This document shows, piece by piece, positions 37,055-45,052 of a stretch of DNA of 64,000 bases. The stretch comes from Ignavibacteriota bacterium (GTDB lineage: Bacteria; Bacteroidota; Ignavibacteria; Ignavibacteriales; Melioribacteraceae). Position 1 is the first letter of the stretch, and every line of letters begins with the position of its first letter. The stretch is from assembly GCA_013112585.1 (NCBI GenBank), contig JABFGH010000017.1:35922-99921 (forward strand), read 5' to 3'. Below the pieces are notes generated by a model. The model worked only from the letters and a program-made list of their open reading frames with translations. It ran no database searches and was not told the origin of the DNA. The translations under genes and the position numbers were made by a program.

Positions 37055-37080
37055 AAAAGTCCGGTAAAAACCGGACTTTT
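37055..37080 (-). terminator. Terminator of the Yip1-family gene
   Basis: The stem AAAAGTCCGG (37055-37064)/CCGGACTTTT (37071-37080) has a 6-base A-rich loop and a T-run on the reverse strand. It lies immediately after the stop codon at 37086. Confidence 0.88.
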
Positions 37081-37085
37081 AATTT

Positions 37086-37907
37086 TTAACGAATGAAGTT
37101 ACCTAAGAAAGGAGCAGCTTTCGATAGGAAGAATAATAAATAATTGAAGCCTAACCATAATCCGAATACTGTTATAAAGTACTTTGTTGTATAGGCAGCT
37201 TTAAACATTTTTGCCAATCCGATGCTAATAAGAGCATAAAACCAGATAGTAAATGGATCAAGTTTTGCTAATGTAAATCCTAAAATATCTGTTTTCTCAA
37301 TACTTAGGAAATCGGCAACACTTGTACCAGCCATTACTTTGTTCATAGCTAAAGCCGCAATAATCATAACAATAAGCTGAATAACTATGACATAGTATGG
37401 CAATCCGTATGCAGACATTGCTGAACCATAATTTCCATCCCCTTTTAGTCCGAACTTGGCAATTAGATAAAAGACCCCGGCAATAATAAAGAAGAGAATA
37501 AGTGTGAATATCACAACACTAATAATTGAGAACATAAGCCCCATTCCGCTGTTTTCAAAAAACTGCCTTGTTTGTTCTAATCTTTCGTCTGCTTGTTCCT
37601 GCGATAAATCTCCACTTGCTACTGCCTCATCAAGCTGCTTTTCAACTGCCGCCATTTGTTTTTCAATCAGCGAATACTTTATCGCTTCATTCGACATCAT
37701 TATAACTTGTACAAGCGATGCGACTAAAATTGTTAACAGCAGAGGAATAATCCAATCTGCAGTTTTAGCCGGAAATTTTGACATACTTGAAAACGTATCA
37801 CTTGGTTCGGTTATTACACCAACCAGCTTATCGGTATGACTGAGTTCATATTCCTCGTCATCAACAATTTCATCCTCAATGGATTCTTGGTCTTTCATCT
37901 CTTCCAT
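37086..37907 (-). CDS. Yip1-domain integral membrane protein
   Basis: The acidic N-terminus (about 1-45) is followed by five hydrophobic segments at about 50-68, 120-150, 165-190, 215-232 and 245-262. The entry phrase DKLVGVITEPSDTFSSMSKFPAKTADWIIPLL is typical of bacterial YIP1-family proteins. A charged amphipathic helix (IEKQMAAVEKQLDEAVASGDLSQEQADERLEQ) lies between the first two segments. It is an inner-membrane protein of unknown role. It is monocistronic, with its own terminator. Confidence 0.87.
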   Translation of the reverse strand: MEEMKDQESIEDEIVDDEEYELSHTDKLVGVITEPSDTFSSMSKFPAKTADWIIPLLLTILVASLVQVIMMSNEAIKYSLIEKQMAAVEKQLDEAVASGDLSQEQADERLEQTRQFFENSGMGLMFSIISVVIFTLILFFIIAGVFYLIAKFGLKGDGNYGSAMSAYGLPYYVIVIQLIVMIIAALAMNKVMAGTSVADFLSIEKTDILGFTLAKLDPFTIWFYALISIGLAKMFKAAYTTKYFITVFGLWLGFNYLLFFLSKAAPFLGNFIR

Positions 37908-38100
37908 ATTGCTTTTCCTCGTTAGTTAAATAGTTTGTTTGCTGACAAAAGTAATTTAATATATTACTATTAAAATCAGAAATGTTTATTTATACAAATA
38001 TTGATTTTGGACGATATAATTTTTTGAAAGTTCGTTGTAGTGTGTTCTTTTTTTCGATAATTTGATGTTGTTGATTAGTAATTTTTTTAATGAGGATTTT

Positions 38101-39474
38101 ATGAAAACTATAATTGAACCGTTTAAAATTAAATCGGTTGAACCAATTAGATTTACAACAAAAGAAGAACGAACTGAAATTTTAAAAGAAGCCGGGTATA
38201 ATCCATTTTTAATTCATGGCGATGATGTAATAATTGATCTGCTTACCGATAGCGGTACATCGGCGATGAGTGCAAAACAGTGGGCTGGAATTATGGATGG
38301 AGATGAATCATACGCAGGCAGCCGCAGCTTTTACAGATTTGAAAAAGCAGTTAAAGAAATTACCGGCGATAAGATTATCATTCCAACTCATCAGGGCAGA
38401 GCCGCAGAAAAAATACTTTTTACTATCCTCGGCGGTAAAGGAAAAGTAATTCCTAATAACACACACTTTGATACTACTCGTGCAAATGTTGAATTTTCCG
38501 GTGCGGAAGCAGTTGATCTGCTTTGTGAAGTAGGAAAGCACCCGGAACAGCGAGCCGACTTTAAAGGCAATATGGATATTGAAAAACTTGATAAATTTAT
38601 TCAAGAAACCGGTGTTGAAAATATTCCTGTTGTTATGATCACAATTACAAATAACTCCGGCGGGGGTCAGCCCGTTTCGATGCAGAACATTCGGGACACA
38701 AAAGAAATCTGCAAAAAATATGGACTGCCTCTTTTTATTGATGCATGTCGTTTTTCGGAGAATGCTTACTTCATTAAAAAACGTGAACCCGGTTATGAGA
38801 ACAAAACTATAAAAGAGATCTGTCAGGAAATTTTTTCGTATGCAGACGGCTCAACAATGAGCGCAAAAAAAGATGCTCTCGTTAATATCGGCGGCTGGCT
38901 TTCTGTTAATGATGAAGAACTTGCAACACAATTTAGAAATTTGCTGATCGTGACAGAAGGCTTTCCTACTTACGGCGGTTTAGCCGGGCGCGATCTTGAA
39001 GCGATTGCTCAAGGTCTGGAAGAAATTATGGAAGAAAGTTATTTGCAATATAGAATTAGAAGCACTGAATATTTGGGTGAGAAAATTGTTGCCGCAGGAG
39101 TGCCGATAATTGAACCGCCGGGCGGACATGCAATTTATATTGATGCAAAAAGATTTTTGCCCAGCGTTCCCCCTCATCAATTTCCCGGTCAGGCAATTGC
39201 CTGCGAACTTTATATTGAAGGCGGAGTGCGCGGAGTTGAGATCGGCAGTGTAATGTTCGGCAAGTATGATAAAGCAGGTAAGCCTGTGGCTCCCTCAATG
39301 GAATTAGTAAGACTCGCAATTCCCCGCCGTGTTTATACTCAAAGTCATATTGATTATGTAGCCGAAGTGATTATTGAAGTATTTAAGAATAGAGAAAAAT
39401 TAAGCGGGTATGAATTTACTTATGCAGCTCCCATACTTCGTCATTTTACGGCAAGATTTAAACCGGTAGATTAA
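38101..39474 (+). CDS. tnaA: Tryptophanase (tryptophan indole-lyase)
   Basis: A PLP beta-eliminating lyase of 457 residues. The start ATG follows GAGGA. PLP-lysine is Lys257 in MSAKKDALVN; THQGRAAEK and GFPTYGGLAGRDLEA are conserved. Tryptophanase and tyrosine phenol-lyase are distinguished at two positions. Tyrosine phenol-lyase has Thr124 and Arg381; this protein, which keeps the same numbering, has Asp124 (THFDTTR) and Ile381 (VEIGS). This matches the tryptophanase pattern. It should convert Trp to indole, pyruvate and ammonia. It heads a four-gene operon with a DUF4905-like gene, amrA and amrB, at gaps of 2-5 bp. Confidence 0.93.
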   Translation: MKTIIEPFKIKSVEPIRFTTKEERTEILKEAGYNPFLIHGDDVIIDLLTDSGTSAMSAKQWAGIMDGDESYAGSRSFYRFEKAVKEITGDKIIIPTHQGRAAEKILFTILGGKGKVIPNNTHFDTTRANVEFSGAEAVDLLCEVGKHPEQRADFKGNMDIEKLDKFIQETGVENIPVVMITITNNSGGGQPVSMQNIRDTKEICKKYGLPLFIDACRFSENAYFIKKREPGYENKTIKEICQEIFSYADGSTMSAKKDALVNIGGWLSVNDEELATQFRNLLIVTEGFPTYGGLAGRDLEAIAQGLEEIMEESYLQYRIRSTEYLGEKIVAAGVPIIEPPGGHAIYIDAKRFLPSVPPHQFPGQAIACELYIEGGVRGVEIGSVMFGKYDKAGKPVAPSMELVRLAIPRRVYTQSHIDYVAEVIIEVFKNREKLSGYEFTYAAPILRHFTARFKPVD

Positions 39475-39476
39475 AA

Positions 39477-40292
39477 TTGAAATTCAAAAAGAAAATACTT
39501 TTTAACAGTGATAACCAGATTTGGCGTTTATTAATTACTTCAACGGATAAACTAATTATTGAAACCCGGAACACTGAAACCAAGCAGGTCTATTTTAATT
39601 GTATTGAGCTGTACACCGGCAAATCAATTTTTTCGGATACTCAGTTTGATGAAAAATGCTGGATTGGAATTGAAGATACATTCGATGATAAAATTATTTT
39701 TCATGAATTTGCAAAGCCTGATATGCCGGGTCATAAAGGTATTTCCGTTTTTGATATCAATACCCAAAAAATCTTGTGGAAGGATGAACAATATTTGTTC
39801 TCATTTATCTGTGATGGGAAAATTTATGCTTTCAAACAAAAATTTGAATCGCGTGATTTTTATGCCCTCGATTTAGAGACCGGGAATATAATTGAGGAGT
39901 TGGGGGAAGATTATGAAAAAATAAATGAGCTTAAGTCCATTGCCGAAAGCCAAAAGGGGTATGATAAATACTTCTTCCCTTCCACTTTGTCTAAACTATC
40001 AAAGGATTCCGAGGCTGTCAATTCAGCCATCAAAGAAAAAAATATTGTTGGAGAAATTGAATATTTGGAATACGAAGATTCCTATTTTCTCAGCTATCAT
40101 TCCAACACTCGTTTAAAAGGTACAGTTAATTCATTTTATGCTATTGATAAAGAGAAGAATAAAATTATATTTAAGGAGGTACTCAATACGAACCTTGAAC
40201 TGTTAATGCCCGATTCGTTTTTCACATATAAGGATTTGCTTATTTTATTAAAGGGTAAAACTCAGGTTGAGATTTATAAAATAGATGGATAG
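39477..40292 (+). CDS. DUF4905-like protein (beta-propeller-like)
   Basis: The 271-residue soluble protein has repeated beta strands, such as DNQIWRLLITSTDKLIIETRN, ISVFDINTQKILWKDEQYLFSFICDGKIYAF and NSFYAIDKEKNKIIFKE. This suggests a small propeller similar to the DUF4905 family of Bacteroidota and Ignavibacteria. The apparent start is TTG at 39477, 2 bp after the tnaA stop; no nearer ATG is in frame. No catalytic motif is recognisable. The tight spacing indicates co-translation with tnaA and the AMMECR1 gene 5 bp downstream. Confidence 0.75.
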   Translation: MKFKKKILFNSDNQIWRLLITSTDKLIIETRNTETKQVYFNCIELYTGKSIFSDTQFDEKCWIGIEDTFDDKIIFHEFAKPDMPGHKGISVFDINTQKILWKDEQYLFSFICDGKIYAFKQKFESRDFYALDLETGNIIEELGEDYEKINELKSIAESQKGYDKYFFPSTLSKLSKDSEAVNSAIKEKNIVGEIEYLEYEDSYFLSYHSNTRLKGTVNSFYAIDKEKNKIIFKEVLNTNLELLMPDSFFTYKDLLILLKGKTQVEIYKIDG

Positions 40293-40297
40293 ATTAG

Positions 40298-40858
40298 ATG
40301 GAACTAACAAAGGAAGAAAAATTAATCCTTCTCAAAACGGCACGTAATTCAATAGGCTCGTTATTCGGAAAAACAGAAAAGTTTAAGCCCAATACAAAGA
40401 TGCATCCGGTTTTTAATTCTAATGCCGGAGCCTTTGTTACACTTACTATTAATAGAAAATTGCGCGGCTGTATTGGTTATATTATTTCCGATAAACCGCT
40501 TCTGCAGACAATCAAAGATGCCGCAATTCAAGCAGCACAAGCCGACCCGCGATTTTCACCCCTTACTTATGATGAATTGGAAAAAATTGAAATTGAACTT
40601 TCGATTTTATCAGAGCCTTTTCTATTAAGCTCTTACGATGAAATTATTATTGGCAAACATGGATTAATTTTAGATGAACCCGGCAGCCGTGGATTACTCC
40701 TTCCGCAAGTACCAATTGAACACAACATGAATAGAGATGAATTTTTATCCGCAATTTGTCAAAAGTCGGGCTTGCATGATGATTACTGGAAAGAAACGCA
40801 ATTAAACCTAAGCGGATTTACTGCAACCGTTTTTAATGAAAATGAAATGGAGGGCTAA
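40298..40858 (+). CDS. amrA: AmmeMemoRadiSam system protein A (AMMECR1 family)
   Basis: The 186-residue AMMECR1 domain contains the hallmark LRGCIGYI, preceded by GAFVTLTINRK and followed by QAAQADPRFSPLTYDELEKIEIELSIL. A second conserved block is GLILDEPGSRGLLLPQVP. In many prokaryotes amrA, amrB (Memo) and a radical SAM gene (amrS) occur together. Here amrB follows 2 bp later, but no amrS is in the window. Biochemical function is unsettled. It is the third gene of the tnaA operon. Confidence 0.93.
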   Translation: MELTKEEKLILLKTARNSIGSLFGKTEKFKPNTKMHPVFNSNAGAFVTLTINRKLRGCIGYIISDKPLLQTIKDAAIQAAQADPRFSPLTYDELEKIEIELSILSEPFLLSSYDEIIIGKHGLILDEPGSRGLLLPQVPIEHNMNRDEFLSAICQKSGLHDDYWKETQLNLSGFTATVFNENEMEG

Positions 40859-40860
40859 GT

Positions 40861-41676
40861 ATGGAAACGATTCGTAAACCCGTAGTGGCGGGAACGTTTT
40901 ATCCCGCTGATGAAAATAATTTGAGGGATGAAATTGAACAGCTTTTATCTGAAGTAGAAATTGATGAACACTTTGAAAACATTTTCGGAATTGTAGCTCC
41001 GCATGCCGGTTATAAATACAGCGGTGCAACTGCTGCAAAAGTTTATAAGTTAATTGAAAATAAAAATTACGAAACTGTAATTGTTATTTCTCCAAGTCAC
41101 CGCGAGTACTTTGCCGGAAGCTGTATTTATGAAGGAGACGCGTATCAAACTCCGCTCGGTCTGGTTAAAATAAATAATGAAATGAGAGATAAATTTATAA
41201 CCGGCAGCGATTCTATTTTTTTAGGCAATCACGGACACAACTTGGAGCATGCACTTGAGGTTCAAGTCCCCTTTCTTCAAACAGTTTTAAGTGATTTTAA
41301 AATTGTTCCAATTGTAATGGGCGATCAAAGCAAGCAATACGTTTATGAACTAGCCGCACGACTTGTAGATGTTGTTAATGAAAAAACATTAATCGTAGCC
41401 AGTTCCGATCTCTCTCATTTTCATAGCAAACAGCAGGCAGATTTACTTGATTCCGGAGTTGAGCAAAGCATTGCAGATTTTGATTATGAAGGTTTGCTGA
41501 AGAATTTAGAATTTAAAAACTGTGAAGCATGCGGCGGCGGACCAATTGCGGCAATGATGAAAGCAGCCGAAATACTTAACCGTACAAACTCAAAAATTAT
41601 TGCCCGCTCTGATTCCGGTGATGTTACAGGAGATGATTCTGAAGTTGTTGGATATCTTTCGGCAATTATTTACTAA
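40861..41676 (+). CDS. amrB: AmmeMemoRadiSam system protein B (Memo family)
   Basis: The 271-residue protein carries the Memo metal-site residues: VAGTFYPAD, APHAGYKYSGATAAKVY, VIVISPSHREYFAG, GHNLEHALEVQVPFLQ, and SSDLSHFHSKQQAD. The putative Cys ligand is in NCEACGGGPIAAM. Memo is related to class III aromatic dioxygenases and binds a metal. It ends the operon tnaA, DUF4905-like, amrA, amrB. A short AACGT/ACGTT hairpin follows, but without a T-run. Confidence 0.94.
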   Translation: METIRKPVVAGTFYPADENNLRDEIEQLLSEVEIDEHFENIFGIVAPHAGYKYSGATAAKVYKLIENKNYETVIVISPSHREYFAGSCIYEGDAYQTPLGLVKINNEMRDKFITGSDSIFLGNHGHNLEHALEVQVPFLQTVLSDFKIVPIVMGDQSKQYVYELAARLVDVVNEKTLIVASSDLSHFHSKQQADLLDSGVEQSIADFDYEGLLKNLEFKNCEACGGGPIAAMMKAAEILNRTNSKIIARSDSGDVTGDDSEVVGYLSAIIY

Positions 41677-41741
41677 CGTGGAAACGTTGAGACGGATAGA
41701 AGTTTAGAAGTAGAGAAGTGAAGTAGTTTAGAAATAAACTT

Positions 41742-41887
41742 GTCATACTTAGCCTGTCGAAGCATGAGGCTCTCGAAGCCAGGCGGAAATGCTACTCTTT
41801 CGTAAATCGAATAATCGGTAATCGAAAATCATTGCAAATGCAAGTCATGCTGAGCCCCGTCGAAGCATGAGCCCTGTCGAAGCGTGA
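41742..41887. repeat. Dispersed GTCATRCTKAGCCC..GTCGAAGCATGA repeat, about 2.5 copies
   Basis: The phrase GTCATACTTAGCC-TGTCGAAGCATGA (41742-41767) recurs as GTCATGCTGAGCCCCGTCGAAGCATGA (41844-41870), with a further half copy to 41887. This kind of intergenic repeat is common in Bacteroidota/Ignavibacteria genomes. It fills most of the 330-bp gap between amrB and vapB. It has no credible gene. Confidence 0.7.
41805..41831 (+). repeat. Left direct repeat flanking the vapBC module
   Basis: AATCGAATAATCG-GTA-ATCGAAAATCA occurs here and, with one extra base, at 42611-42638 in the same orientation. The two copies bracket vapBC (779 bp between them). Confidence 0.65.
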
Positions 41888-41958
41888 CGGACAGTCTAAA
41901 TCCATACCCATTTAAGCGCAACGCTAATTCTACTTTCTAATTGTAACATTATTGTTAA

Positions 41959-41987
41959 ATGTGTATATTTATTCTAAATTTACACAT
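41959..41987. promoter_or_regulatory. Possible VapB operator (inverted repeat)
   Basis: A perfect 7-bp inverted repeat ATGTGTA/TACACAT has arm centres about 22 bp apart and ends 17 bp before the vapB start. Antitoxins of this type usually repress their own promoter by binding such sites, so this is a plausible operator. Confidence 0.4.
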
Positions 41988-42004
41988 GCTTAAGAGGAAC
42001 CAAA

Positions 42005-42199
42005 ATGAGAACAAATATAGTAATTGACGATAAATTAATGAATTTAGCTCTTAAAACAACCGGCTTAAAAACAAAAAAGGAAGTTGTTGAAGAGGGGCTG
42101 AAAACATTAATTAAAATTAAAAGCCAATCAAAATTGAAAGCCTTGCGCAGTAAATTAAAATGGGAAGGCGACATAGAAAAGATGAGAATTGATAAATGA
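42005..42199 (+). CDS. vapB: VapB-family type II antitoxin
   Basis: The 64-residue protein starts MRTNIVIDDKLMNLALKTTGLKTKKEVVEEGLKTLI, a ribbon-helix-helix domain typical of VapB antitoxins. The basic C-terminal tail (SKLKALRSKLKWEGDIEKMR) would occupy the toxin active site. AAGAGGAAC gives a strong Shine-Dalgarno. The stop overlaps the vapC start by four bases (ATGA), the usual coupling. The pair sits between direct repeats at the left edge of the accessory island. Confidence 0.92.
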   Translation: MRTNIVIDDKLMNLALKTTGLKTKKEVVEEGLKTLIKIKSQSKLKALRSKLKWEGDIEKMRIDK

Positions 42200-42591
42200 T
42201 CTTTTTAGATTCCACAGTTCTGATTGATTATTTTAATGGAAATAAAAATTGGCAAGTCGAGTTTTTGGATGAAAGTTTGGGAAATGAATTAGTTGTAATT
42301 GGCGACTACGTAATAACAGAGGTACTGCAAGGCTTCCGAAGCGAGAAAGATTTTCAAAAAGCAAAAACCACCTTACTTTTATTTCCCTGTTTTGATATAG
42401 GCGGAAAAGATATTGCAATCCAAAGCGCAAAGAATTATCGTTATTTAAGAAAAAAAGGTTTAACAGTTAGAAAAACAATTGACGTAATGATTGCAACATT
42501 TTGTATAGAGAATAACTTAATGTTATTACACAACGATAAAGATTTTGAACCGTTTACAAAGTATCTAAAACTAAAAGTTTACGAGAAATAG
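42196..42591 (+). CDS. vapC: VapC-family PIN-domain ribonuclease toxin
   Basis: The 131-residue PIN domain retains the acidic active site: Asp5 (IFLDSTVLID), Glu42 (VITEVLQGF), Asp96 (KTIDVMIATF) and Asp114 (LHNDKDFE). VapC toxins cleave tRNA or rRNA when VapB is degraded. All catalytic residues are intact, so the module is probably functional. It overlaps vapB by four bases. The codon use and AT content are like those of its neighbours. Confidence 0.94.
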   Translation: MIFLDSTVLIDYFNGNKNWQVEFLDESLGNELVVIGDYVITEVLQGFRSEKDFQKAKTTLLLFPCFDIGGKDIAIQSAKNYRYLRKKGLTVRKTIDVMIATFCIENNLMLLHNDKDFEPFTKYLKLKVYEK

Positions 42592-43079
42592 TCATTTAAC
42601 GAAAAACGGTAATCGAATAATCGTAGAATCGAAAATCACAAATTATATTACTTTTAATCTTGTAAACATTTATCCGTTCAATCTTTTAATCTTGAGAATT
42701 TGGTAAACTTTCAATTGCGCTTCCCTTGCTTCCATTTCAAAATTAAATTATTTTCACTTATCAATTTTATATTTCGTTAAAATAATTCACTCATGCAGTT
42801 GATTTTATTAAACCGGGAGAAATAATTGTACAGAGGGAACAAAGTTACCGGCATATTCCAATTAGAAAAAAACAGAAAGTTTAATCTTATAAATTGTTTG
42901 TTAGTTCTTTTATTTGACATGAGTTAGTAATCCGTTAGATGGAGAATAATGGTTAGTTTGTTAGACAGCAGATTCTGCATGATAACATTCTAGGTAAATA
43001 TTAAATAAATAGTTATAAATAAATTAGTTACAGAGACATTTTGAGTTTTAATAAGATTATTAGACTGCAAAAACTGCCG
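42592..43079. other. Gap between vapC and the cassette region, with right flanking repeat
   Basis: About 490 bp without a credible gene. It begins with the right-hand copy of the direct repeat that flanks vapBC (42611-42638). The rest is AT-rich and has several GTTAG-type heptamers (for example near 42933), but no paired attC arms or integrase gene could be recognised. Confidence 0.55.
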
Positions 43080-43130
43080 ATCTAACAACTTTTGACTTTA
43101 CTTTCTCTGTAGCTTAATTAATAGTTAGGT
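43080..43130 (+). other. Possible short/degenerate attC-like site
   Basis: ATCTAAC (43080-43086) fits the R'' consensus RYYYAAC and GTTAGGT (43124-43130) fits R' (GTTRRRY). The first cassette gene begins seven bases after it, as expected for an inserted cassette. However, the inner arms pair poorly and the length of 51 bp is below normal, so it may be degenerate or coincidental. Confidence 0.3.
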
Positions 43131-43136
43131 GCTTAA

Positions 43137-43421
43137 ATGAAGATTGTAATGAAAATATATAGAATTAATAAAAGAATATTATATGTATTTCTAATATTTT
43201 TTTCTTTGGTTGGCATTATATCTTATAATATAACAGAGGATTGGGCTAGTGCTTTTTTTCAAGGTTTGACAGCTGCAATCTTTTTTGTGCTTATTTATAT
43301 TGTCGGTTATTCAAATGGTGTTGAAGAGGGTAAAACAAAAGGTTATGATAAAGCTTTGGAAGATTTAAATTCGGTTTTGCCACCTGAATTACAAAAAAAT
43401 ATGAGTGAGAAAACTAAATAA
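43137..43421 (+). CDS. Small membrane protein in putative integron cassette
   Basis: The 94-residue protein has two hydrophobic segments, at about 14-30 (ILYVFLIFFSLVGIISY) and 39-57 (AFFQGLTAAIFFVLIYIVGYS). A charged cytoplasmic tail follows (EEGKTKGYDKALEDLNSVLPPELQK). It starts seven bases after a possible attC core (GTTAGGT) and is followed by a second gene before the next attC. No family is recognised. The two-helix layout would fit an accessory membrane protein or part of a toxin/immunity pair, which is speculation. Confidence 0.7.
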   Translation: MKIVMKIYRINKRILYVFLIFFSLVGIISYNITEDWASAFFQGLTAAIFFVLIYIVGYSNGVEEGKTKGYDKALEDLNSVLPPELQKNMSEKTK

Positions 43422-43469
43422 AATAGGCTTAATAGAGCATATTTTGATTGCATATTAAGGAAATTAGAT

Positions 43470-44036
43470 TTGAGCATTTTATCCAAATTTTTCAATAATG
43501 AGGCTGCACAAACACGCGTCAAGATATGTGATATTATATCAACAAGTATTCAAAGTATAACGAAACTTGAAAAGGAATACATTCAAAAATTTTCTTCACA
43601 AGATTTAACTTACTTAAGAAAAAATCATAATACCAATGAAAGTAAATTTGAAAAGGCAATATTTACTTTATCTATCATATACAAAATATATAATAAGTAT
43701 GGTATATCTAAAGAAGAATTCTTTTCATTAGTATATTCTACTTATGATTTGTTTGCCAATCACGAAATAAGGGAAAAATTAAAGAAGAATGGCGTCCGTT
43801 CTAAAACTGATTTTTTAAATAGTCGTCTGAATTTTTATATTAGAGAATTAGACCTATTAACTAATCTCGAACATCCTCATTCTGGGTATATAACTAATTA
43901 CTGGTATGTTAATCCTTTATCCTTAGAAGAAGGTGTTGATAAAGGTTTCCACACACTGACTTTTTTCTTATCAATTATTTATCCAGATTATTTAAAATTA
44001 GTAGAAGACAGTGTAAATAAAGTTTTGGAAAATTAA
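43470..44036 (+). CDS. Hypothetical protein, cassette gene upstream of attC
   Basis: The 188-residue soluble protein is all-helical: IISTSIQSITKLEKEYIQKFSSQDLTYLRKN, FEKAIFTLSIIYKIYNKYGISKEEFF, and a C-terminal PLSLEEGVDKGFHTLTFFLSIIYPDYLKLVEDS. The start is TTG at 43470 with AAGGA upstream. Its stop is followed within 16 bp by the R'' core of attC at 44052, typical of integron cassette genes. No known domain is recognised. AT-rich codon use resembles the neighbouring cassette gene more than the housekeeping genes. Confidence 0.75.
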   Translation: MSILSKFFNNEAAQTRVKICDIISTSIQSITKLEKEYIQKFSSQDLTYLRKNHNTNESKFEKAIFTLSIIYKIYNKYGISKEEFFSLVYSTYDLFANHEIREKLKKNGVRSKTDFLNSRLNFYIRELDLLTNLEHPHSGYITNYWYVNPLSLEEGVDKGFHTLTFFLSIIYPDYLKLVEDSVNKVLEN

Positions 44037-44051
44037 AAAAAGATAAGTCGC

Positions 44052-44278
44052 ACCTAACAAGCAACTCAAAGCGACCGCGAAAACAAAGCGATCATTTTGA
44101 GTATGATAAAGTTTGTAAACAAGTTCAAGATTTTGTTGAACATTACATATTAATTAATCATTGTTACAGCCTGTTGCGTGGCTGACGCTAATTTACGCAA
44201 CGGCTGTTAATTTATTGGCACTTGGGGCTAAGGCGGCGTAACTGTGTGGGCGGCGCTTTAGTTGCAATGCCGTTAGGC
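44052..44278 (+). other. attC recombination site of an integron-type cassette (227 bp)
   Basis: R'' is ACCTAAC (44052-44058) and R' is GTTAGGC (44272-44278), both fitting consensus. Between them the L'' arm GCAACT-C-AAAGCG-A-CCGC (44061-44078) pairs with the L' arm (44250-44265) over 16 bases. It leaves exactly two unpaired bases, C44067 and A44074, the extrahelical bases expected of attC. The variable section contains a strong internal hairpin (44163-44210, GTTGCGT/ACGCAAC). It begins 16 bp after a cassette gene stop. At 227 bp it exceeds the usual 57-141 bp. Confidence 0.85.
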
Positions 44279-44345
44279 AGTAAATATTATAAAGGCAATA
44301 TTAATAATATCGTTCATTTTTTTATCATCTTGTTCTGGGACAAAG

Positions 44346-45047
44346 ATGATACAGATTAATGTCGATAAGTATCCATATTCAATTAAGAAAATGAATAACC
44401 TATTACTTGAGTATGAAGAATACTCATATGATGAAGATTTTAGATATTCACTTGATTCGAATGAAGTTTATAGAATAGCAAAAATATTTCAAGGCGCATA
44501 TACTACAAAAGAGGATTACTATAAATATAGAACTGAATTACAAAAAGCTATGGTTGATTCAATGGAAAAAACATATCATACAGATGAAATATTTTATGCA
44601 GCCGATCCAAGACAACTTTCATATAATTTAACCAAAGCAATTGAATTAAAATATGGTGAAAAATTTATAGAAGTTCTCGATCTATCAAATATTATTAAAG
44701 TAAAGATTATAAAACAATATTATAATTCCTTAAAAATACCTAAGGAAGAGATAAATTGGCACGGGTATAGGTATATTGTTAAAATAATTGATTTCTTAAA
44801 AAGAAATATTGAATTTAAAAAAGATACAATTGATATCGGCTGTTACTTAAGTATGATGGAACTTAACAAAGATAGTGAGTATATCATTGCTATTGATAAA
44901 AGCCAAGAAGAAGGAAAATACGATTGTAAACTAGTAGATCAAGAAATTAAAAACCATACGATAGAAGGTAAAAATTGGGATATGAGAGATTATACAAATT
45001 GGGAAAAATTTAAAATAGATTTTAGAAATAAATTTATACTTCAATAA
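44346..45047 (+). CDS. Hypothetical protein in integron-like cassette
   Basis: The 233-residue soluble protein is rich in Lys, Tyr, Ile and Glu. It starts MIQINVDKYPYSIKKMNNLL and includes GYRYIVKIIDFLKRNIEFKKDTIDIGCYLSMMEL and IAIDKSQEEGKYDCKLVDQEI. It has no signal peptide or membrane segment, and I do not recognise a domain. It lies 67 bp after the R' core of one attC, and its stop is six bases before the R'' of the next, so it is a complete single-gene cassette (about 984 bp from crossover to crossover). Confidence 0.75.
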   Translation: MIQINVDKYPYSIKKMNNLLLEYEEYSYDEDFRYSLDSNEVYRIAKIFQGAYTTKEDYYKYRTELQKAMVDSMEKTYHTDEIFYAADPRQLSYNLTKAIELKYGEKFIEVLDLSNIIKVKIIKQYYNSLKIPKEEINWHGYRYIVKIIDFLKRNIEFKKDTIDIGCYLSMMELNKDSEYIIAIDKSQEEGKYDCKLVDQEIKNHTIEGKNWDMRDYTNWEKFKIDFRNKFILQ

Positions 45048-45052
45048 AAACT

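Noticed and set aside
38101..39474. Tyrosine phenol-lyase instead of tryptophanase
   Set aside because: The two specificity positions (Asp124 and Ile381) match tryptophanase, not tyrosine phenol-lyase (Thr124 and Arg381).
42900..42980. attI-like site or further attC from GTTAGAT and GTTAGTT heptamers
   Set aside because: Isolated heptamers in AT-rich DNA without paired partners or integrase gene; expected by chance.
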